A stretch of 64,000 nucleotides of DNA. Source: Phyllostachys edulis (lineage: Eukaryota > Streptophyta > Magnoliopsida > Poales > Poaceae). This document shows, one piece after another, positions 53,957-64,000 of the stretch; position 1 is the first letter of the stretch; each line of letters begins with the position of its first letter. The position numbers were made by a program, and so were the translations under genes. Below the pieces are notes generated by a model, which was not told where the DNA came from, did not search any database, and saw nothing but the letters and a program-made list of their open reading frames with translations. The stretch is taken from positions 13,945,533-14,009,532 of the forward strand of contig CM070566.1 of NCBI GenBank assembly GCA_036346405.1, given 5' to 3'.

Positions 53957-56483
53957 TGTAACATCCCAATTTTTGGGTCTTTTTGAAAATTTCAAAATAA
54001 AATGAACCAGTTGAATTTTCTTGATTTGCTAAAGCTTAATTTGAAATTCCATAAATTAAAAACAATTTAATGTGAGTAAATCAAACTTCAATTAAATAAA
54101 TTTTTTATTTGATTCTCTCTTGGAATTCTTTTCCAAAAATCTTTTTGTTATTTCTTTTGAGTTCTGTTTATTTCTTTTCAGTTTACCCAAAAAAAATTCG
54201 TTGTTGAGAAAATTAATTTAATTAATTATTTCGAAGGTTTGGCTTTTATTTTGGAGTTCTTGCTTAATTAATCTCTATTCAAATCAAATCGCAAATCTCT
54301 GTTCAACTCCAAATCCAAATCCAAATTACCACTTCTCAATCCAAATCTTTTTGCGGTCAAAATTCTGAATTCAAATTTTCATTTTGAATTCATCTCAATT
54401 TTAAATCTTAGAAGAATTGCAAAATTCAAACTTCTATTTAAATTTTCCCTGAAATGAAAATCTCATAATCTCATTTCATTTTTCTCGGGCCGAAAATCTT
54501 TTTCCCCTTTCCCATTGTTCTTTTTCCCTCTTTTTCTTTTTTCTTTTTCCCCTTTTTTCCTTTTCTTTCTCCCTTTTCTCTTTCCTCTCCTCTACTCTGC
54601 TAGTTTGCCCACACCGCTGTCGATTGCCCATCTTTGTGCGACCCAAGTATGCAGCGCTCACCTTCATGCCCATCCCCTGTGCGCCCATCCCCCGCTCCCC
54701 GCCCATGCCACAGCATCGTGCATCAGCCCTTCGGCGTCCTTGCCCCGATCCCGTCGTGCCGTCTTTGTTCCCCTGTGTCCTCTATTTAAAGGCCGACCAA
54801 GCCCCCTCTCTACCTCCTCCAAATTCCATTGTCCTCTAGAGCTAGTCGCCGCCGTTCCTGCCGCTTCAGTGAAGTCCTTGAGTCCCCAAGCGTGTCACAT
54901 CGTGTTCCCGATGCCGTGGAACATTTCCCCTAAATCAATTTTGCATTTGCTCGTAGTTCTTCTCCGGATTTTGTCATCCTCCCAATTTCGGCCGCTGCAC
55001 CTTCCTCTCTCGATCTCCCACTTCGGTCAGTCTCTTGCCGAACCGTGCACGTCACATCGCGTTCCCGGTCACCATCTTCCATTTCCCCACCTCAATTCTT
55101 CTTCTCCGTCGCCGTGGAGCTCCACCACCGTCGCACCTTGATTGGCGCCACCGTCTCCTCGCCTACTCGGTTCCTCTCCGGCCTCCCCGACCTCGCCTCC
55201 ACCTACCCCACCTCCGGGCGCAGCCCATGCTCGCCCTACTTTCTTCAGAGCGTTGCCGCGCCGCCGATTCCGCCATAAGCCCTGTGCGTCGCCGCCACTC
55301 CTTGCAGTGCCGCCGCCACCCCAGGGCCACCGCCGGTGATGTTGCCACCACCCCTGGAACCACATCCCTGTGGGATTCCATTTTGCACCTCCTTGGCCGC
55401 CACCGCCCTTCCCCTCGCTGGCATTGCCACTTTGCCCGTGCACCTCCCCTAGCACCCTGTTGCTGCTTTGTTCCACATCTTTCTTGTCCTTGCTTCCTTT
55501 GAAGTCACTTACATGTGGGGTCCCTAGTCATTCACACAACCATTTCCTCTCTCTCTTTGTTTCACTTGCATCTGGGCCCTTGAGGTCACACTCCTAATGG
55601 CAGTGCATGAAAAATATCATAACAGTGATTCCATTATATTCTCTCTTTTCATATTTTTTTTCTATCATTTCATGTGATGTCAATCTTCCGGACGTTCGTT
55701 CTCCTTCATACGAACTCTGATTTCATCGTTTTTTGTTCCTAAATTCATCTTAATTCAATATCTTCCTATCGCTACTAAGTTTATTATTTTTGGATTTTAT
55801 TTGGATTTATTGTATTTATTTGGCTCTTTTTGCATGCATAGATTACGGCGTTTCCGAAGAATTTCTAGACCCGTTGGTCGAAGCAAATCAAACCTTGAAC
55901 CTTCGGCAAGTCGCAGGTTTCATCATGCACTGCTATTTTTTGCAAAGCTATATTGTTTTATATCAACATGCACTACTAATTTTATATCAATCATTTTTTG
56001 GGAATAATGAAATACCTATTTGATAATATGCCACCTTGAATAACTGTGATTGGCACCATAGGATGGGCTGATATTAGTTGGATATTATTGTAATATCAAC
56101 ATCGGAAACATAATTATGCTTAGCCATGCTTTAGTTGTACGATGGATTCCTTCACCATGATTAATCATGAAAATTTGGCTTAAAGATATATGGAATTGTG
56201 CCATGGCAAGGGTTGAACAAAAATGGTTTCATACTCAGACGAATATTCGTGCATTAAGGGGGATGTATTTGGGATGTGGTTGCCTCGCATTAGTAGACAC
56301 TAAGGACTTAACTTTGTGCACTATTGATCTAGGCCATACCATATAACCTCATGTCCAGTGTGGGATGGATCTGGCTAATTAATTTACTGAGTCCAAGCAT
56401 TAAGCCCGCAGACTGTAGTTGACAGGTGTTCTTTTGATTATGCTAAATTTACTTCCATATTTTGATATGTGCGGAATATGATA
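53957..56483 (+). mobile_element. LTR W, plus strand, Tekay-type (3' end cut by a Tat fragment)
   Basis: Starts TGTAACATCCCAATTTTTGGG, the classic start of this LTR class, then AT-rich sequence, a pyrimidine tract, a TATA-like box, a proline-coding GC-rich stretch and an AT-rich 3' half. At 56484 it is interrupted by R-U5 sequence of a Tat relative. Open frames at 54515-55502 are by-products of base composition. Confidence 0.7.
54783..54790 (+). promoter_or_regulatory. TATA-like box of LTR W
   Basis: TATTTAAA between a pyrimidine-rich and a GC-rich stretch, the same relative position as in element B LTRs. Confidence 0.5.
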
Positions 56484-56720
56484 TGTTGATGGTGTAAAAA
56501 ACCAAACACAAGTGAGGGGGTGGACGTCGGTCGTGTTACGGGCCGTCGTTCACGAGAGCGAGAGTGACACAGGGGTTTATACAGGTTCGGGGGTCCGAGA
56601 GGACTGCTATACAGGTTCAAGGGTCCGAGAGGACCGCCTTACTCTTGTCGGTGGTCTACGGGGGTTCGAGGGTTCCTCCCGGAGGCTCACCTAATGTCTT
56701 TATTTATATTGCTCAAGAGA
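56484..56720 (-). repeat. R-U5 piece of a Tat-type LTR, first copy
   Basis: TGTTGATGGTGTAAAA to TATTGCTCAAGA is the inverse of the A LTR from its presumed transcription start to its end, with added internal duplication (TACAGGTTC at 56580 and 56610). The U3 half seen in A is absent. Confidence 0.75.
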
Positions 56721-57262
56721 GCCCGAGCGCCCCTACGCTCCCTGTAGCACGTGCTCCTGTGACACCTTGCGCCCCGCGTGCAGCAAGACACGCGACGCCC
56801 CACGCCAGCAGCGCCGTGGCGCCCATGCGCCCCGGCACCTTGCGGTGCCCTCGTAGCGTCGCGCCCTCACGCCCTTGGGGCCTTGCGACACCCTCGCACC
56901 CTCAGGGCCTCGGGACTTCGCACCTTGCGCCCTCGCGGCGTCGCGCCCTCACATCCTCGTGCCCTCAGGGCCTCTTGCCCTCGCGTCCTCGCACCTTCGC
57001 GCCTCAGGGTCTCACGGCGTCGCACTCTCACGACATCGAGTCCTCGCGCCCTCGGGGCCTCGTGCTCCCTCGCACGCTCTGCTCCCCGTGCGTCCGTGTC
57101 CATGTGGTGCCTTGCGCCTCGTGCGCCCACATCCTCGTGGTGTCCTCGTGCGCCCACGCCGTGCCCCGTTCGCCCGCGTCCTCGCGGCACCCCGTGCCCC
57201 ATGCCTCGCGCCGTTGTGTCCATGCGCCCTCGCAGCCGCCCTGCCACTCGCTCCCGTATTTA
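56721..57262. repeat. GC-rich degenerate array
   Basis: Strings such as GCCCTCGGGGCCTCG and CCTCGCGCC recur without fixed period, like 28330-28760 in element A. It may be the U3 or 3' region of this Tat relative. Long open frames here have no coding meaning. Confidence 0.6.
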
Positions 57263-57722
57263 GTCTAAGCCGAGTCTATTTCAACTGTATTAAGTACGTC
57301 CGGCATGTGTTACCAGTCACTAGCAATTGCACAACAAAAATAGGGAATTTTCGAACTAGCTGTTCCTTTTCATCTAGAAAGACATCATGTCTAATTCTCT
57401 CAGCTTAGACTTTTGTATGCAAGAGAATTAACGAACCTATGGCTGTCACACAAGTGACCTCATATTTAGCAGATCGTGCGGGTAGCCATTCCTGCCTGCC
57501 TGCCGCTTCAGGGCTTCTTGCCAAGCAGCTTAATTAGGCCTAGTACAATACTCCACATCATATAGCTTTGCCTTAATCATTGGGGACGCACGCATTTGGT
57601 CCCAGCGCCCTGCCGCTCTCGCCCAGCGCCCTACACGCCTGGCGCCCTAGCAAGTGGCTACCAAGCCTTGCACGCTAGCGGCTGCGCGCCCGTGCCCTGG
57701 AGCTCTCCACAGATGACACCAA
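57263..57722 (-). other. Leader and primer binding site of the Tat relative
   Basis: The minus strand reads TTGGTGTCATCTGTGGAGA right after the LTR end, at the place of the A primer binding site TTGGCGCCGACCGTGGGGA. The rest has no reading frame. Confidence 0.6.
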
Positions 57723-57921
57723 TGTTGATGGTGTAAAAAAACCAAACACAAGTAAGAGAGTGGACGACGGCCGTGTTACGGGCCGTCGTTTACGAGAGCG
57801 AGAGTGACACAGGGGTTTATACAGATTCGAGGGGTCCGAGAGGACCGTCTTACTTTTATCAGTGGCCTACGAGGGTTCCTCTCGGAGGCTCACCTGATGT
57901 CTTTCTTTATATTGCTCAAGA
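57723..57921 (-). repeat. R-U5 piece of a Tat-type LTR, second copy
   Basis: Again runs from TGTTGATGGTGTAAAA to ATTGCTCAAGA and stops at the same point as the first copy. It is followed on the minus strand by a primer binding site. Confidence 0.75.
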
Positions 57922-57926
57922 AGCTT

Positions 57927-58862
57927 TCTATGGTAATCAATGTCTTAAGATGCCAGGTCTCAAAGGAGTGATCACAGTCTGCTGTGATAAAAAGATGGCG
58001 GTTACATACGACTGTCGATTCCTCGAGATGGTTGGTCAGATACCTACTCGAGAAGCAAGTAAGGCTTTATAAAAAAAAAGTCGACTACCCAAAGTGATTG
58101 GCTAACCCTGTAATGGTTAGAAAGTCTAATAGTAAGTGGCATATGTGTGTAGACTTTACTGATCTTAATAAATCTTGTCCAAAAGATGATTTTCCTCTAT
58201 CTTGTATCGATCAATTGGTTGACAATACTGGTGGTTGTGAAGTGTTAAGTTTTCTAGATGCATACTCTCGTTATCATCAGATTAGTATGTGTTTAGAAAA
58301 TAAACAAAACACTGTATTTATTACACCATTTGGGATATTTTCCTTTGTTAAAATGTCAATTGGTCTAAAAATGCCAGCGCTTCTTCTCAACACTTGATAC
58401 AAACGACCTTTTCACCTCAACTAGGCCAAAATTTGGAGGCCTATGTTGATGATCTAGTCATAAAAAAGTATCAAACGACTTAATCATATTACAGAACTGT
58501 AAGTAACATTCGACAACCTCAGAAAACACCGTTTGAAACTCAATTCTAAGAAGTGTGTGTTCGGAGTCTCTTCAGAAAAATTGCTTGGATTCCTTATCTC
58601 TACACGAGGTATTGAAGCAAATTCTGAAAAGATAAAGGCCATTGAATAAATACGCTCTTGGACCACGAAGAAAGAGGTCCATAAACTTATAGGGTGCATG
58701 GCGGCTTTAAGTCGTTTCATCACACGGCTAGATGAAAATGACTCTCTTTCTTCAAACTTCTAAGGAAACATGAGGGTTTCGAGTGGTCAGAGGAGGCAAA
58801 TAATGCATTTGAGGATGTCAAGATTTATCTTACGAGTGCTCCTGTTCTGCCACATCACAGGC
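57927..58862 (+). pseudogene. Tat-type pol fragment (protease end, reverse transcriptase, RNase H start)
   Basis: LKMPGLKGVITVCCDKKMA is the Tat protease end. After a deletion the text continues WLANPVMVRKSNSKWHMCVD, PKDDFPLSCIDQLVDNTGGC, FLDAYSRYHQISM and EAYVDDLVI, with the catalytic YVDD intact at about 58441. The thumb (KKCVFGVSSEKLLGFLISTR) and FEWSEEANNAFEDVKIYLTS lead toward RNase H and stop near 58862. Stops and frameshifts are frequent. It lies in the opposite orientation to the R-U5 pieces before it. Confidence 0.8.
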
Positions 58863-58889
58863 AGTGAGCGCATTACTGGTTGCAGACCG

Positions 58890-59330
58890 TTAAAATATGA
58901 TGAAGATTTAGGTCTTATTCTTTTGTGTTCCTTGCCTAGTTCTTTTTCAAATTTCATAGATGCCTTATTATATAGTAGAGATACTCTCACTCTCAATGAA
59001 GTTTATTAAGCTTTGCATGCTAAGAAGAAGATGAAACAGATGGTACCTTCTGAAAATTCAAGTTCAAAAATGAGAAGACTTGTTTGTTCGTGGCAGGAAA
59101 AAGGAGAAGAACTCAAATAATGGATCTCGAGGCAAAAGTTCGAATGGCTACAATAACCGATCGAAATCCAGAGGCAAGTACAAGTCGTGCAAATATTGCA
59201 AGAAAAGTGGGCATGGCATCTCTGAATGCTGGAAGCTGCAAAAGAAAGAAAAGAGAAATGACAATTATAAGGCAAAGCCTCCCTTGTTGCTGATGATATT
59301 TCTGATAGAGAAGTTCTTGTTGCCTTTGCT
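58890..59330 (+). pseudogene. gag: Ty1/copia gag, 5' truncated
   Basis: Starts in the middle of the domain with YDEDLGLILLCSLPSSFSNF, then YSRDTLTLNEVY and a TAA at 59007 where glutamate is usual. A complete zinc knuckle CKYCKKSGHGISECW lies at about 59189-59233 after a serine/asparagine/lysine-rich stretch. The N-terminal half of gag, leader and 5' LTR are missing; Tat pol borders directly. Confidence 0.8.
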
Positions 59331-59808
59331 GGATATGCTAAGACCAATGGTGAATAGATTCTTGATTCTGCCTGTACCTTTCATATGTGTCCTAATAGGG
59401 ATTGGTTTGCCACCTATGAACCTGTTGAAGGTGATACTATGTTGATGGGTGATAACTCATCTTGTAAGGTTGTAGGAATTGGTTCAATTCAGATCAAGAT
59501 GTTTGATGGCATTGTCAGAACTTTGACAGATATGAGGCATATTCCAGATTTGAAAAGGAACATCATCTCTTTGAGTACTCTTGATGGTAAAGGGTATAAA
59601 TATTCTGGTGAAGGTGGAGTTTTGATGGTATCAAAGGGCTCTTTTGTGATGAAAGCTGATATTAAATCTGTCAATCTGTACCATCTGCGAGGTACTACAA
59701 TATTAGATAATGTTATTGTAATTTCAAGTTCATTATTTGATTCTGATGCTACTAACCTTTGGCATATGCGTCTTAGGCATATGAGTGAAATTGATTTGGC
59801 AGAATTGA
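59331..59808 (+). pseudogene. Ty1/copia protease and pre-integrase domain
   Basis: The active site reads LDSACTFHMCPNRDWF (usual DSGC changed to DSAC), followed in one open frame by GDTMLMGDNSSCKVVGIGSI, MRHIPDLKRNIISLSTLDGK and the pre-integrase LWHMRLRHMSEIDLAELM. At 59809 element D interrupts the frame; integrase resumes at 63573. The lineage looks like Tork but this is recall. Confidence 0.85.
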
Positions 59809-61906
59809 TGTCGAGGCCCCGAGTAAGCAACCCCGGGACCCTCTGTGTATACTGAACTAGTCCCATGATCAGTAGCTAGCTCACACAGTTGCAACATAGA
59901 TGAAATCATATCCATACAACGAAATAGCCAAGGAAGCAGACAAAACAATAATACTTATCAGCAAAAGGACCTTATGGTTAAGGTTTTACAGAGCTTGCCA
60001 CGCAGGGCTAAAGACAACTGAGTACAACTCGCAGTGGAGAACACAACAACTCATGGAGACCATCCGACATGCCCACATGCAATCGAGTGGAGGACGCGGA
60101 CTAGTCTGCATGGTCTTCGAAGTAATCCTCTCGTAGAACTTGGTGCTCCCTGGTTCTTCTTCGAAGACTGATCAACAAAGGGCGTATAGCCGTGAGTACA
60201 TAAAGTACACAGCAAGTCGTATGGAACAGTATGCGTGCAGTATTCATGCAAGGCTTGCCAATGATGACTTTATGTTTAATTTGTGGAAAGCAGTACTGAC
60301 AGTAAATACAGTAAATAGATTGTAAAGCACAATTTGAAAGATTAATACATAAGTAATCAAGTTTCTTTGAAACAACTTGTGAACTCCCTTTTCACTTCCC
60401 AACTAACGACCACAACCAGAACGCTTCCCATGACCAGGTTGACTGCTCGAAACCCACCACGACATCATTTTGAGAAAATCTATCCCTCGCGTGAAATCAC
60501 TAGGCATTGTCCATAACCGGGGACACGGCTATTCGAATAGTTTTGCACTCTGCAGAGGTTGTACAACTTTACCCACATGGGACGACTTCTCTAGTTTGTT
60601 TGGCATCCGTCGATACCACCGCTCACTACCTTTGGTAAGCAGTCTAGAGCACGTGACAAGGCCTTTACAAAGTTCTGTTTTTGGCTTGGTTCTACTCGCT
60701 AAGGTTTCGTCATTCTAGACCCCCTCTTACGCCATGTGAATCCATCCATAAACTCGGAGATCACGCCACCACGATAGAACCAAACCAAAACTTTGCTAAT
60801 TAGTTGGCCAGGTCCACCCCATCCTAGACATGTGGTTGCACGGTATGGTCCAGATCAATGGCTTACAAGGTTAAATCCTTAGAGACTACTCAGGCAAGAC
60901 ATCCACATCCCAAAATTCTCCCCTTTACTGCACAATCACTCGCCTAAGTATGAAAATATTTTCGGTTCAACCCGGCCGAATGACAACCCTTGCTATGGCA
61001 CAACAAATTTTTATCAACAGTGGCTCTGCCACAATTCCATATATCATTAAGTCGAATTTGTCATCATTGAATCATGAGATCGAAAGATCATCGCATAACT
61101 AAAGCAAGACTAAGCATAATACGCACCCATGTTGGTATTACAACAATGTTCTACTAAGATTACCCATCCTATGGTGTCCAAGGGTACATGCCAACATGTC
61201 GTTCACAATGATTCAAGGAGTCATACTGCCAAGTAGGTGTTTAACTATCCCCAAAACTATTTTTATACAACTAGCCATACATGTTGATACAAAACAATAT
61301 AATTTTATAAACTGGGTGCGACATGATCAAAGGTCTACGACTTGTCGTCGATGAAGAGTTGAGATGCTTCAGTCGAGGTCGTCAGGTCCGAGAATTCTTT
61401 AGAGAAACTGGAATCTACACGTGCGAGAAGAGCCAAATAAATAAAACAACTTCAAATAAAATCCAAAAAGATTACCAAACTAGAACCGAAGGGAAGGTAC
61501 TGAATTCAAATGAAGTTAGAAATTTGAATCACTTGAATCGGAGCTCGAATGATGGAGAACGAGCTCTCGGAATGAGGTTTGACGACAGGTGGTCGGAAGA
61601 AGGCTCAACGACCTGGTCGAAACAGGTTCAACTGGTCAGAAGGAGGAAAGGATTCGACTGCTCAACACAGTCGAAAGAGTCCTAGTGGCGCTTCGGCGAG
61701 GGCAACGCGCGCACGGGGTAGAGTGCGGCGCGACGATGTCGATGATGAGGACGAATTCGACGGGGCGTCGTTGACGGTGGTGGAAAACCTCAGTGAAAAA
61801 GCTTTGGCCGACGAGATGCAAACACGAATTGCGGCAATTTTAGGAGGGGAGAGAAGGAGTGGGTGATGGGGACGGGATGAGGGAGGAAGAGGGCTCCCGA
61901 GGCTCC

Positions 61907-61914
61907 TATTTATA
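61907..61914 (-). promoter_or_regulatory. TATA box of the D LTR
   Basis: The minus strand reads CTATAAATAGGAG in a GC-rich setting, at the position seen in other LTRs of this group. Confidence 0.6.
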
Positions 61915-62244
61915 GGGCCGGAGGGGCACGAGAGAGGGATATCAACGACGTGGGTTCTACGGCGGCGATGGCGAAAACCCGGTGATTACGTGCGTGATGA
62001 AGGGGGAGATGGCCGGAAGTGGGCACGACATTGAAGGGTGAATTTAATGCGTGCAACTATGTGAGGAAAAGGGGACAGATTCGCGGACTTGAGGGAGGTC
62101 CCCTCGGCGCTAATGTGGCCGGTGTTTGCGGCTACGCATGAAGAAGAAAGGGGGGGGAGGAAGAAGGTGCTGGACGCTGACGGGTGGGCCCGTGGTGTAA
62201 GAGAGAGAAGAGGGAGAGGGGAGCGACTCGCAAGTGGGCCCGCC

Positions 62245-62250
<6 letters not shown>

Positions 62251-62275
<25 letters not shown>
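62251..62275 (+). repeat. GA dinucleotide microsatellite
   Basis: About twelve GA units inside the D LTR. Confidence 0.95.
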
Positions 62276-62753
62276 GGAATGCCGGGTGGGCCACGCGGGA
62301 GTGGGCTGAAAGGCAAATAGAAATGGGCCGAGGGAGGGGAATTCGGCCCGAAACAGTAAAGAGGATTTTAATTGATTTAATCTGTTAAATCAAAATAGCT
62401 TTAGAAAATAGTAAATAAAATCTAAAAATTATGAGAAAATTCACAGAAATTATCTGGGACATTTTGGACTTAATAAAATTATTTCCAACTTATAATTGGT
62501 AATAGTTTTTGCACATAATTTATTTTGGCTTTAAAATAATTAGGGAAAAGCTTTTAAAATTCTAGAAAATTCTAGAAATTAATTAAAATTTCCTTTTCAA
62601 CTTAAATCAAATAAAACTTCAATAAGTTTTATTTTTGACTTTAAAACTTCGAAAAGCAAGAAAAGTAATAAAACTCCATTAAATTTCAGATAATCCAATA
62701 AAATAATAACTTTATTTATTTTTATTTTGGTAACGGAACTTTGGGATGTTACA

Positions 62754-63534
62754 AACTACCCCCCTTAAAAGGAATCTCGTCCCTGAGATTCAGAGAGGCT
62801 AGAAAGAAAGAGTACACACATAACATAAATGAATTGAGAGATAGAGGGTGTCTATCTTCAAGTTGGCTTCATGTCCAAGGGTAACAGGATTGTTCAAAGT
62901 TTTGAAGTATCGATTCGTCCTTCAAGTCCCTAGTGCATTGATAGGTTAAGAGTCCAATGGATTATTAGAGAAGAGAGAATAGCAAAGGATGATAAAGAAA
63001 CCTATGATGAGAAAAGTCTACCCACTTAAACAAACGTTGCACACAAGATCAAAAAGATCCATGTGCGACGTACCAAAAGAAAATATACCATACAAGTTAA
63101 GAAGCAATACAACGTTCTACTCAATCGATAATCGTAAATTGGTGAAATGACTCAATACACAGAATGAGTCTTTGACGAACTTAAGCTATATGGTTGGGCT
63201 GACATTGCGATCTTCGGTATATCTTGTCCGTTGTCCTTGGATGGTGGAGACGATGATACTTTCTTGATGGGTTCATGTCTTGTAGTCTCGAACGTAAGGG
63301 TTAATAATTGTGTTGACCATCTATAGAAATTTTTCAAGGGAAAGAGGATCCATTTAACATTACAAAATGGTGAAGAGAGAATTAGGTAAGGAAGAATTGC
63401 TATAAAGAAGCTAAGGACAGATAGATGACCAAGATGAGGAGAGAATAATTTATTTTTCTTGTTATATAAAATAAGTTTTGAAGTTTTCCAACTAACGGCC
63501 ATTCTAACTAGGTCATGACCTACAGTCGATATGA
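62754..63534 (-). other. Element D internal region without coding capacity
   Basis: Only about 780 bp separate the polypurine tract (minus strand TTTTAAGGGGGGTAGTT at 62754-62770) from the primer binding site. I find no gag or pol motif on either strand. Long LTRs around a short noncoding interior fit the LARD class of non-autonomous elements, mobilised by proteins of a relative. Confidence 0.7.
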
Positions 63535-63545
63535 CTCTGATACCA
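63535..63545 (-). other. Element D primer binding site
   Basis: The minus strand reads TGGTATCAGAG, four bases after the LTR end GGGTCCGACA. Confidence 0.9.
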
Positions 63546-63549
63546 CTTC

Positions 63550-63572
63550 TGTCGGACCCGGGAGTAACCCTC
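63550..63572 (-). repeat. Element D second LTR, terminal fragment only
   Basis: TGTCGGACCCGGGAGTAACC is the LTR end next to the primer binding site. After about 22 bp the text returns to copia integrase, so nearly all of this 5' LTR is deleted. Confidence 0.75.
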
Positions 63573-63860
63573 TAAATCCTCTGAAATTTTATGAGCATTG
63601 TGTGTTTGGCAAACACAAGAGGGTGAAGTTCAATACTTCAGTTCATACCACAGAAGGTATTTTGGATTATGTGCATTCTGATTTATGGGGGCCATCTCGA
63701 AAGACATCGCTAGGAGGTGCTCGTTATATGTTAACAATTATTGATGATTACTCTAGAAGAGTGTGGCCTTATTTCTTCAAGCATAAATCAGAAGCATTTT
63801 CAGCATTTAAAGAGTGGAAGACTATGGTTGAAAGACAAACTGAAAAGAAGATTGACGAGG
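63573..63860 (+). pseudogene. Ty1/copia integrase, N-terminal half
   Basis: Resumes the copia frame after element D: LKFYEHCVFGKHKRVKFN with the zinc-finger end, then ILDYVHSDLWGPSRKTSLGG and YMLTIIDDYSRRVWPYFFKH, holding the first two conserved aspartates of the core region. At about 63858 the expected continuation is replaced by unrelated text. The rest lies beyond the window or is lost. Confidence 0.8.
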
Positions 63861-64000
63861 ATATAATAATCCTCATTTTATCTTTTATCCATAATTCTTA
63901 TTATAGGTAAATATGACGTCATGTGGACCCTGAGTATACCCCTTAATGTTATGAGGGAAGAGCCTAATAGGTGGTCGTAAGTTACGCATCGACCACCCCC
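63861..64000. other. Unassigned sequence at the window end
   Basis: Copia similarity stops at about 63858. No repeat or gene recognised in the last 140 bp; it could be the start of another insertion. Confidence 0.4.

Larger units (their letters stand above)
59809..62753 (-). repeat. Element D LTR, minus strand (2945 bp)
   Basis: On the plus strand it starts TGTCGAGGCCCCGAGTAAGC and ends GGGATGTTACA. It shares GGGGACACGGCTATTCGAAT and TGCACTCTGCAGAG with element B LTRs, so it belongs to the Tekay group. On the minus strand a polypurine tract precedes its start. Confidence 0.8.

Noticed and set aside
54515..55502. Proline- and serine-rich frames of 155-208 codons
   Set aside because: They lie in the GC-rich and pyrimidine-rich part of LTR W, overlap in several frames and show only composition bias.

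Overview
This window is repeat-dense intergenic DNA of a flowering plant, almost certainly a grass (Poaceae; a panicoid such as sorghum, sugarcane or maize is plausible but not proven). The reasons are stacked, nested LTR retrotransposons of the Tat, Tekay/Del, Reina and Ty1/copia lineages, LTRs of about 3 kb with grass-type GC-rich U5 regions, and a captured fragment resembling the jasmonate receptor gene COI1. I see no intact cellular gene, no RNA gene and no CRISPR array. Every coding region is a broken retroelement gene or a gene fragment. All lineage names and the COI1 call come from reading motifs, not from a search.

Layout. Positions 1-1559 are unassigned flanking sequence with a tandem duplication that carries two exon-like cassettes. 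An LTR on the minus strand (X, about 1560-31084) is split by a 28.9-kb Tat-type element (A, 2059-30954) with a perfect 5-bp target duplication (AGGTT). A keeps gag, protease and part of integrase but has lost reverse transcriptase and RNase H. Its 3' part carries tandem repeats and a COI1-like fragment in antisense (29129-29990). A is itself interrupted by a 20-kb Tekay-type chromovirus (B, 7279-27301; target duplication GGGAA). B has three 3.2-3.3-kb LTRs and two gag-pol copies arranged head to head as a large inverted repeat.

From 31085 on: the 3' end of a Reina chromovirus; element G (31698-39084), a Tekay-like element folded back on itself; element H (39085-46605), a palindrome LTR-ORF0-gag / gag-ORF0-LTR; two LTR pieces in opposite orientation (46606-49660); a Reina element on the minus strand (49690-52839); a zf-RVT-like fragment; another Tekay-type LTR (53957-56483); R-U5 pieces of a Tat relative; a Tat pol fragment; and a Ty1/copia element (58890-63860) whose integrase is interrupted by a LARD-like non-autonomous element (59809-63572).

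The most interesting points are the repeated fold-back architecture (B, G, H), which could give hairpin RNA from LTR promoters in the way maize Mu killer does; the antisense COI1 capture; a conserved reading frame upstream of gag that begins just after a splice-acceptor-like site; and sequence differences between the B copies that concentrate in CG-rich stretches while long AT-rich stretches are identical. The last point may reflect consensus errors at methylated DNA and tempers any reading of the many frameshifts.
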